Shown here in pieces: positions 6,275-11,346 of a stretch of DNA of 11,346 nt. Numbering within the stretch: the stretch's first letter is position 1; each line of letters begins with the position of its first letter. This DNA is from Sulfurovum sp. (GTDB taxonomy: Bacteria > Campylobacterota > Campylobacteria > Campylobacterales > Sulfurovaceae), in NCBI GenBank assembly GCA_015490315.1, contig WFYB01000053.1:1-11346 (forward strand). The letters run 5' to 3'. The notes below the pieces were generated by a model. It was not told the origin of the DNA, did no database searches, and worked only from the letters and a program-made list of their open reading frames with translations. Made by a program: the position numbers and the translations under genes.

Positions 6275-6603
6275 AGAAAAATCTTTTTGAAATGGGTGCC
6301 GATCTTGGGGAAAGATGGACAGCCGACAACAAAAGCAAAGAGATCAAAGAGGCAGAAACAGAGCTCAAAGCGCCCGAACAGCACAGACTCTATCTTGCCA
6401 AGGAGAAACGCAGAGGCAAAGCGGTCACGATCGTCAAGCCTTTTCATCTGAGCAGACCCGATCTGCAGGCACTGCTCAAAAAACTCAAGAAAAAACTCGG
6501 CTGCGGCGGTACGCTCAAAGAGGATAGTCTCGAACTGCAAGGGGATATCCCCGATCAAGCACGCAGATACCTGACCGAGCTGGGATATCGTTTCAGATCA
6601 TGA
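6271..6603 (+). CDS. yciH: SUI1/eIF1-like translation factor YciH
   Basis: A 110-residue protein of the SUI1/eIF1 superfamily, of typical length for bacterial YciH. Its N-terminal 40 residues are charged and variable. The SUI1 fold follows, with the basic loop KRRGK (46-50), AVTIVKPFHL (51-60), and the conserved KKLGCGGTLKEDSLELQGD (74-92). The C-terminal QARRYLTELGYRF is the last helix. YciH binds the small ribosomal subunit and, in E. coli, is linked to inhibition of translation under stress and to discrimination against aberrant initiation. The Shine-Dalgarno GGAG (6261-6264) lies 6 nt from the ATG. The start overlaps the stop of the hydrophobic micro-ORF by ATGA, implying translational coupling. 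Its stop overlaps, tail to tail, the stop of the YeeE/YedE gene on the other strand. Confidence 0.92.
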   Translation: MKKNLFEMGADLGERWTADNKSKEIKEAETELKAPEQHRLYLAKEKRRGKAVTIVKPFHLSRPDLQALLKKLKKKLGCGGTLKEDSLELQGDIPDQARRYLTELGYRFRS

Positions 6604-7266
6604 TGCCTCTTTGAGATCCGGTCTCTCACACTCCGGAAGCTTCTTGAGATCCTCTTCGTCAAAGAACTCGACTTTTGGGATCAAGATAGCGATCAGCGTC
6701 ACCACTACACCGAAGATCAACACCACCAGGTGCTCATGTCCCGGGAAAAAACTCGGCAGTGTCCACTTCCCTGCGACCTCACCCATCAGCGGCTTGAAGA
6801 AATCCTCATAATAGAGTGTAAAGACCAAACCGCCAAGCAGTCCGCCGATCGCTCCGACCAGTACATCGATACGCCCTTCAGCGATAGAGACAGGACCGGT
6901 ACCGGGACATTTGCCCAGGATCGCCATAGAGATCCCAAAGAGTGTACCACCTATGATCAATCCGCCCCACATGACCGGCTTGATATGGTAGTGCGCCCAC
7001 CCCGCTTCGATCATAAAATAAAGACCGATACTGGCAAGCCCTACTGTCAGGAAGAGCATCTTGGGGACGATGGTATCTTTGAGCATCGCAAAGCCGGCGA
7101 TCTTCTCAAACTTGTCCACACGGGTATACTGGATGATCCCGCCAAAGATCACCCCAATCAAAAAGACCAGCACCAAAGAGCCGTGCCCCTGATGGATCAC
7201 GGTTTCAAACATCTGGGCGATACGTGAAGAGAAATCATCCCCCGCTGTTTTGACAATGATATCCAT
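6598..7266 (-). CDS. YeeE/YedE family sulfur transport half-protein (C-terminal-type half)
   Basis: A 222-residue integral membrane protein of the sulphur-transport (YeeE/YedE) family. About five hydrophobic segments are visible (roughly 31-45, 68-86, 98-118, 132-152, 178-196), and the soluble tail is acidic. The family motif GKCPGTGP with C120 is intact; conserved cysteines of this kind carry thiosulfate in characterised TsuA. I start it at the ATG at 7266 rather than the GTG at 7269. AGGAG lies 5 nt before the ATG but only 2 nt before the GTG, and the ATG gives a one-base TGATG overlap with the upstream partner. Thiosulfate or another reduced sulfur species is the likely substrate, but some relatives handle selenium, so specificity is inferred. 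Confidence 0.88.
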   Translation of the reverse strand: MDIIVKTAGDDFSSRIAQMFETVIHQGHGSLVLVFLIGVIFGGIIQYTRVDKFEKIAGFAMLKDTIVPKMLFLTVGLASIGLYFMIEAGWAHYHIKPVMWGGLIIGGTLFGISMAILGKCPGTGPVSIAEGRIDVLVGAIGGLLGGLVFTLYYEDFFKPLMGEVAGKWTLPSFFPGHEHLVVLIFGVVVTLIAILIPKVEFFDEEDLKKLPECERPDLKEAS

Positions 7267-7769
7267 CACTTCTCCTTTGTGTTATAAAAGATTTTTCCGG
7301 TGATCAAAAGCGCAATCATCACCACTGTACCGAATATCATCGAAGAGATAGCAAGCTGACTCATCCCCGACATAAAGTGACCTGAGGTGCATCCTCCAGC
7401 CATACGCGCACCGATGATCATAAAGAAACCGGCGACAAAACTCCATACAAGCCTTGAGACAACAGAGCGGTTCTTGTACTTTTTCCATCCGGTCGGTATC
7501 AGTGAGATACGAAATGACTTGGTCAAAAATACCGATGTAACAAATCCGCCAAGCAGCGCACCAAGTAGAAGCACACCTTCCCAAGCTCCCGGATTTTTGA
7601 TCTCCTTAAGATAGCTGTACTTTTCAGCATCAAGATCAAAAATAATCCCTGCAAAATAGGGTACATAAGTCGATGCCCCCAAAGGTCTGTCTGCCCCAAA
7701 CACAGAAAAGGTCATCAGTAGCAGCCCTGCCATCAGAATGCCGCCGACCCACCATGGTAATCTACTCAT
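7266..7769 (-). CDS. YeeE/YedE family sulfur transport half-protein (N-terminal-type half)
   Basis: A 167-residue membrane protein with about four hydrophobic segments (roughly 6-24, 64-84, 106-121, 140-159). It carries the family motif ARMAGGCTSGHFMSG with C127, and ADRPLGASTYV near residues 26-36, typical of half-size YeeE/YedE proteins that occur in pairs. Together with the overlapping downstream gene it would make one transporter equivalent to a full-length fused YeeE/TsuA of about 350-400 residues. AAGGA precedes the ATG at 7769 by about 6 nt. It has its own promoter at 7797-7802. Uptake of thiosulfate or a related anion would suit a sulfur-oxidising or sulfur-reducing bacterium; substrate not shown by sequence. 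Confidence 0.88.
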   Translation of the reverse strand: MSRLPWWVGGILMAGLLLMTFSVFGADRPLGASTYVPYFAGIIFDLDAEKYSYLKEIKNPGAWEGVLLLGALLGGFVTSVFLTKSFRISLIPTGWKKYKNRSVVSRLVWSFVAGFFMIIGARMAGGCTSGHFMSGMSQLAISSMIFGTVVMIALLITGKIFYNTKEK

Positions 7770-7796
7770 TGTAAATCCTTCCTATTTTTTGGGCGT

Positions 7797-7841
7797 ATTA
7801 TAACGTATAATTAATACTTTAATAAAATAAGATTATCTTAT
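7797..7841 (-). promoter_or_regulatory. Promoter and palindrome upstream of the YeeE/YedE pair
   Basis: A perfect TATAAT lies at 7802-7797 on the minus strand, 28 nt upstream of the start codon. The -35 region is AT-rich and matches consensus poorly. Immediately upstream, 7827-7841 is a perfect 15-nt palindrome (ataagattatcttat, 7-bp arms around one base), where a regulator would touch the -35 region. With a one-base loop and only AT-rich arms it is unlikely to be a terminator. The controlling protein is unknown; no regulator gene is adjacent. Confidence 0.55.
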
Positions 7842-7859
7842 GAGGGTTTTCAACTCTAT

Positions 7860-9134
7860 TTATTTTCCTATGGCAAAAGCATAAAGTACCATCTCATCAT
7901 TTTCGATAAAAGCATTGACCTCATCATCATAATAGGCTCCGATACCGCTCGCCCCCAGTCCCAGATAGTTGGCTGCGATATAGAGCCGGTGACCGATGAT
8001 ACCTGCCTTTTGGTAGAGCGCTTGATAGTTTTTGCCTGAAGAGGTCATGAAAAAGGCAAGTGCCCCCTGGGTAGAGAGATTGTACTGTTCCAGACTCAGA
8101 TAGCCTGCTTTCCGTGCGAAATCACCATATTTGAGATAGCTGCCCTCCTTGTAGAGTCCCAAAGGCATATCGAGCACACGGTTGACCACCACATAGACAT
8201 TGACCTCCTCGTCACAGTCACTCAGTACCGGCTGTGACAGAACCTCCATCAGGTAGTTAAACTGCCCTTTGGTAATCGCCTCTGCGTGAAATTCTCTTTG
8301 AGAACGACGCGAAAATATCGTCTCTTTGAGCTTCTTGTGATCGTACGAAAAATGTGGTGCTTTGATCTGCGGACGACATGCCTCTATCTGCATGCTCTCC
8401 CGGTATGCTTGCTCTATGAGAGGATTCTCCTCAAACGTGCCCGATCCATCCACCCACGGAAGCGAAAACTCTACTGCCTGCACCTCCTTACCCTGTTGCG
8501 GTACCGCCACGGCAGCAGCAGCTGTCAACCACTCCCGATTGTCAAATCCGAAACATCGATTGAGTGCCGCTTTGTCAAAATCGAAGATCATGCGTGTTGC
8601 ATGGGGTTTGAGCAGTGCACTTGCCTCTATCGCTCCCAGTATATGCCCGGCATCGAGCAGACAGTAGCGAAAGGCGCGGTTTTTATATTTCCAACTCGAA
8701 CGCCAATAGATCGAAGAGACCAAAAAGAGATACCCCTGCATAGCATAACGGTAACCGAGATAGGGTTCAATCCCCTCATCCGCTTCAAGTGTGTAGAGCA
8801 GTGTCAATGCACTTGAGGCGACATCAAAATGATAGATGCCGTCCTCTTTGCCCTCTACCCCTCGTATCTGCATATAGAGCTCATTGGGGTAGAGTGCGCC
8901 CGCACTGGGATTCATACGCAGATAGTACGCTACACCCGGATAACGCTTTTTGGCATTGATCCCTGCGATATGATAGACAAAGAGATCCTCCTCATTCTCC
9001 ATCTTCAAGTCAAAACGGGGAAAATGCTCGGGATAGTGCTTGTAGACACTGAGCTGATCCTCCCAGCTGAGTCTGTTGGGGTACATCCGTACCGAATTGT
9101 AGCTGTGTTTGGTCTGTGCATGATACCAAAACAT
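7860..9134 (-). CDS. SagB/ThcOx-type tandem nitroreductase
   Basis: A 424-residue flavin-dependent oxidoreductase-like protein with two nitroreductase-fold repeats. The first contains RMNPSAGALYPNELY (73-87) and RAFRYCLLDAGHILGAI (153-169). The second begins at RRSQREFH (276-283) and has AGIIGHRLYIAANYLGLG (377-394). RRSxRxF and PSAGALYPNE are signatures of SagB-type dehydrogenases, FMN enzymes that oxidise azolines to azoles in peptide natural products. No YcaO cyclase or precursor peptide is visible here, so another substrate is likely. Tandem-domain homologues also occur outside such clusters. The ATG overlaps the DUF309 stop by one base (TGATG), showing translational coupling. It is the last gene of the four-gene operon. 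Family confident, reaction unknown. Confidence 0.88.
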   Translation of the reverse strand: MFWYHAQTKHSYNSVRMYPNRLSWEDQLSVYKHYPEHFPRFDLKMENEEDLFVYHIAGINAKKRYPGVAYYLRMNPSAGALYPNELYMQIRGVEGKEDGIYHFDVASSALTLLYTLEADEGIEPYLGYRYAMQGYLFLVSSIYWRSSWKYKNRAFRYCLLDAGHILGAIEASALLKPHATRMIFDFDKAALNRCFGFDNREWLTAAAAVAVPQQGKEVQAVEFSLPWVDGSGTFEENPLIEQAYRESMQIEACRPQIKAPHFSYDHKKLKETIFSRRSQREFHAEAITKGQFNYLMEVLSQPVLSDCDEEVNVYVVVNRVLDMPLGLYKEGSYLKYGDFARKAGYLSLEQYNLSTQGALAFFMTSSGKNYQALYQKAGIIGHRLYIAANYLGLGASGIGAYYDDEVNAFIENDEMVLYAFAIGK

Positions 9135-9514
9135 CAGTCTATTGTCTCCAAAAACGTATTTTGGGGTGCAAAGACCTCACTGTAACGTACCTTCAAGCTC
9201 TCTATCTTTTCACACGCCTCGATAAAGAGTGCACTATGTGCTATCAGCGGTGTCGCCTCCGCTTTATAACGCTCATAGGAGGCGATCGTCCGTCTCGCTT
9301 TGGAGGGCATGTTTTTACGGTTGCGCTTGACATGCTCGAAGCTGATTGCGGCATTGATCAGTCCTTTGACAAGAAACTGCAGCGGATGGTTGGAGAGCCG
9401 CAGAGGATGCCACGCCTCTTCAAGCACCTCATGCGCTTCGAAATACGCCTGTGCATCCAGGAGTCTGAGGTACTCCCTCAGCGCCCCTTCAAGATCTTCA
9501 TTCATTGTCAGCAT
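9134..9514 (-). CDS. DUF309 family protein
   Basis: A 126-residue, helix-rich protein matching the DUF309 family. The signature FEAHEVLEEAW lies at 25-35 (H28, E29, E32, E33, W35) and QFLVKGLINAAISFEHV at 46-62, followed by KARRTIASY. Histidine and glutamates in the first motif suggest a metal- or ligand-binding helical bundle, but the family's function is not established. AGGAG lies 6 nt before the ATG at 9514; a second in-frame ATG three codons later is a weaker choice. The 5' end overlaps the end of the 86-residue gene by 17 nt, and the 3' end overlaps the nitroreductase start by one base. All four genes of this unit are therefore packed without spacers. Confidence 0.85.
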   Translation of the reverse strand: MLTMNEDLEGALREYLRLLDAQAYFEAHEVLEEAWHPLRLSNHPLQFLVKGLINAAISFEHVKRNRKNMPSKARRTIASYERYKAEATPLIAHSALFIEACEKIESLKVRYSEVFAPQNTFLETID

Positions 9515-9758
9515 CTGCTTCTCCTTTGGGATAAAAGCGTTTTACGATATAGCCATCGATACTATACTCATCATCCGGATCAAAACGGTACGCCTCAAAA
9601 TAGTCATTGAGAACCGCCGAGAGATACTGCAGCCTCTGCTCTGGAGTAATGTCGGGAAGCTCTCTTTTCAAAAAAGTGTAGAGATCCTCCTGCTGCAACT
9701 GTGCCTTGGTATGCAGCTTGAGAATATTACCGATACTCAAATCTACCGGTGTTTCCAT
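9498..9758 (-). CDS. Conserved-looking hypothetical protein, 86 residues
   Basis: I do not recognise a family. The product is small, acidic and soluble, with no signal peptide or membrane segment. It appears helical in the first two thirds (about residues 10-58, including LQQEDLYTFLKREL and PEQRLQYLSAVLNDYF). A likely beta/turn part follows (RFDPDDEYSIDGYIVKRFYP, 59-78) and then an acidic tail. A clear AGGAG Shine-Dalgarno lies 7 nt before the ATG. The gene overlaps the YyaL-like gene by 16 nt upstream and DUF309 by 17 nt downstream, which argues that it is genuinely translated and works with this operon. A small partner or regulatory subunit is possible, but that is a guess from context. Confidence 0.7.
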   Translation of the reverse strand: METPVDLSIGNILKLHTKAQLQQEDLYTFLKRELPDITPEQRLQYLSAVLNDYFEAYRFDPDDEYSIDGYIVKRFYPKGEADADNE

Positions 9759-11346
9759 AGCTGGGCTCCTTTCTTCTCTTGTGCATGGCTGATTGCTTCG
9801 ATCTTCGCTATCAACGCCTCGATCTTCTTTGCCTCTGCAAAACAGCTGTTGATCCTGCAGGCAAGATAGGCATTTGTCGCTTGAACTTTACTTAATACAA
9901 AAGGATAGCGTATCCTGTCGATCTTGGGCTGTGCATTTTGTAACTTCTTTTTGGCAGCGTGGATGACTACATCACCATGCTCCAGACGCAGCAGATCATG
10001 CACCAGTCTTGAAGCGGATGCCGGATCCTCATGCAGCAGTCTTCCTTTGGATCGGATCTCTTGGGAGACAAAGGCATAGAGCTTGATATCCTCATCCAGC
10101 GCAGCCAGACGAAGCAGATCATCATAGAGTACCGAAAGGGGTGCCGTATAGTAGCGGTCATCATGATCTGCCGCAACACTTGCGCCATCATCACTGAGAT
10201 ACCATACCCCCACTTTGTAAAAGCGCTTGCGTACCTCCCGGGAAAGCTGCTTTGCTCTGCGCAGATAGAGGTCGTCATAGCTTCGCTCATAGGCACTCAG
10301 CAGCGCCTCGATCAGATAAGCATAATCCTCCAGCAGAGCTTTTTGGGTCGGTGCTTTGCTAGGCAGCCGCTGATGATAGAGCACGCCCTCTTTGGCCATC
10401 GTTTGCCAGAGTCTATGCAGCATACGCTTTGCCTCGGCTCCGTAGCGAGGATCGATCTTCGATGCCTCAAAGAGTGCCGTGATCATCATCGCATTCCATG
10501 CGGTATTGATCTTGGTATCGACAAAAGGAAAGTCTCTTTTGCTGCGCAGATTCTTGAGATAGACCTTGAGTGCCTCTATGCGCGGCGGCTCCTTCTGGGA
10601 AGTAATATGTGCCAGCGCATACTCACCGTCGATATTGCCATCCTCCTCTATCCCCAAATATGCCAGCGCATCCTCAAGCACATTGCTATCCCACCCCGCT
10701 TTGAGCAGTGCCGATTTGATCTTATCATAGACGTAAAGATAGTAGCTTCCTTCCTCTTTGGTATTTGCCTCTTTTCCATCCGCCTCTTTGTTAGTACTTG
10801 TACTGCTCGCACTGTCTGCATTACTGGCACTGACAAAGAGCCCGTCTCGCATAAAGTGATGTTGCATCGCTTCTATCGTCTCCTTCACCACCCTTTTGTA
10901 GAGAGGTTTACCACTGAGCAGATAGGCTTGCGTGTAGACCCGGATTAGCTCGGCATTGGTATAGAGCATCTTTTCAAAGTGCGGGATCTGCCATGCCTCA
11001 TCGACAGTGTAACGGAAAAACCCGCCGCCGATCTGATCATAGAGTCCTCCTTCTGCCATCTTTGTGAGGGTAGTGGTTGCCATCTGGTAGGCTCTGCGAT
11101 CATCATAGAGACGATAGAGATCCAAAAGCAGTGCGATCTTGGATACCTCTGGAAACTTCGGATGGCTTCCAAAACCGCCACTCTTTTGATCGAAAGATCT
11201 TTCAAGCTGTGCTCTCAAACGTGCGATGACCTCTCCAAGAACAGTGCTTTGGCTCTCACCTTGGCTGCGCTCTTGTGCCAATATCCTGATCTTGTTGTGA
11301 TTGAGTTGCTTTTGCAGGGCAAGAGGATCTTTCAAGAGCGCTACCA
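9743..11346 (-). CDS. YyaL/DUF255-type protein, N-terminal thioredoxin-like domain beyond the window
   Basis: The reading frame stays open to the right edge (about 534 codons visible), so the true start and the N-terminal thioredoxin-like DUF255 domain lie outside. What remains is the alpha/alpha-barrel part of the YyaL/SPATA20 family. Counted from the TTG at 11335 (which is not the start), it has GGFGSHPKFP (53-62), GGLYDQIGGGFFRYTVDE (96-113) and PHFEKMLYTNA (118-128). Next is DADS-like NADS followed by EEGSYYLY (about 172-201), with a Ser/Thr/Lys/Glu-rich insert of about 20 residues in between that looks longer than in the family. A C-terminal helical repeat region follows. Family members are about 600-700 residues and their enzymatic function is not settled. 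It is the first visible gene of the overlapping four-gene operon. Confidence 0.92.
   Translation of the reverse strand, partial: VALLKDPLALQKQLNHNKIRILAQERSQGESQSTVLGEVIARLRAQLERSFDQKSGGFGSHPKFPEVSKIALLLDLYRLYDDRRAYQMATTTLTKMAEGGLYDQIGGGFFRYTVDEAWQIPHFEKMLYTNAELIRVYTQAYLLSGKPLYKRVVKETIEAMQHHFMRDGLFVSASNADSASSTSTNKEADGKEANTKEEGSYYLYVYDKIKSALLKAGWDSNVLEDALAYLGIEEDGNIDGEYALAHITSQKEPPRIEALKVYLKNLRSKRDFPFVDTKINTAWNAMMITALFEASKIDPRYGAEAKRMLHRLWQTMAKEGVLYHQRLPSKAPTQKALLEDYAYLIEALLSAYERSYDDLYLRRAKQLSREVRKRFYKVGVWYLSDDGASVAADHDDRYYTAPLSVLYDDLLRLAALDEDIKLYAFVSQEIRSKGRLLHEDPASASRLVHDLLRLEHGDVVIHAAKKKLQNAQPKIDRIRYPFVLSKVQATNAYLACRINSCFAEAKKIEALIAKIEAISHAQEKKGAQLWKHR

Noticed and set aside
7267..7269. GTG start for the second YeeE/YedE gene
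   Set aside because: The Shine-Dalgarno would be only 2 nt away; the adjacent ATG at 7266 has normal spacing.
10031..10948. Plus-strand open frame of 305 codons
   Set aside because: It is the antisense shadow of the YyaL/DUF255-type gene, favoured by codon bias; no family motifs are seen.
11333..11335. TTG as the start codon of the YyaL-like protein
   Set aside because: The frame continues open to the window edge, and the family needs an N-terminal thioredoxin-like domain upstream, so the gene is simply truncated by the window.

Overview
The window looks like chromosomal DNA of a Campylobacterota (Epsilonproteobacteria) species, most likely a Sulfurovum-like sulfur bacterium. The basis is the EF-Tu sequence, the tRNA-Thr/Tyr/Gly/Thr/tuf gene order, the paired half-size YeeE/YedE sulfur-transport proteins and the moderate GC content. 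The genus is inferred from remembered sequences, not from a search.

Layout. Positions 1-1526 (minus strand) hold a translation operon: a perfect-consensus sigma70 promoter, tRNA-Thr(UGU), tRNA-Tyr(GUA), tRNA-Gly(UCC), tRNA-Thr(GGU), a long hairpin, a probable internal tuf promoter, and tuf running off the left edge. Positions 1569-5320 (minus strand) hold a three-gene cassette that appears AT-richer by eye: a zinc-ribbon/PcfJ-like protein, a PD-(D/E)XK nuclease and a WYL-domain HTH regulator. It points straight into the tRNA-tuf promoter with no terminator between. This is the accessory part of the window and the best candidate for an uncharacterised defence-type system.

Positions 5449-6603 (plus strand) hold yaaA (peroxide stress protein) and yciH (SUI1/eIF1-like initiation factor). 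Between them is an overlooked hydrophobic ORF of about 34 codons. It ends in an ATGA overlap with yciH and has no ATG/GTG start in frame, but an AUA codon sits 6 nt after a strong Shine-Dalgarno. Positions 6598-7769 (minus strand) hold two translationally coupled YeeE/YedE half-transporters with their own promoter and an upstream palindrome. Positions 7860-11346 (minus strand) hold a tightly overlapping four-gene operon: a YyaL/DUF255-type protein (5' end beyond the window), an unknown 86-residue protein, a DUF309 protein and a double-domain SagB/ThcOx-type nitroreductase.

Functionally, the left end is core translation, and yaaA/yciH is stress and translation fidelity. The YeeE pair probably imports a reduced sulfur species such as thiosulfate. 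The right-hand operon is redox or poorly characterised metabolism. No rRNA, CRISPR array, insertion sequence, integrase or replication origin was seen.
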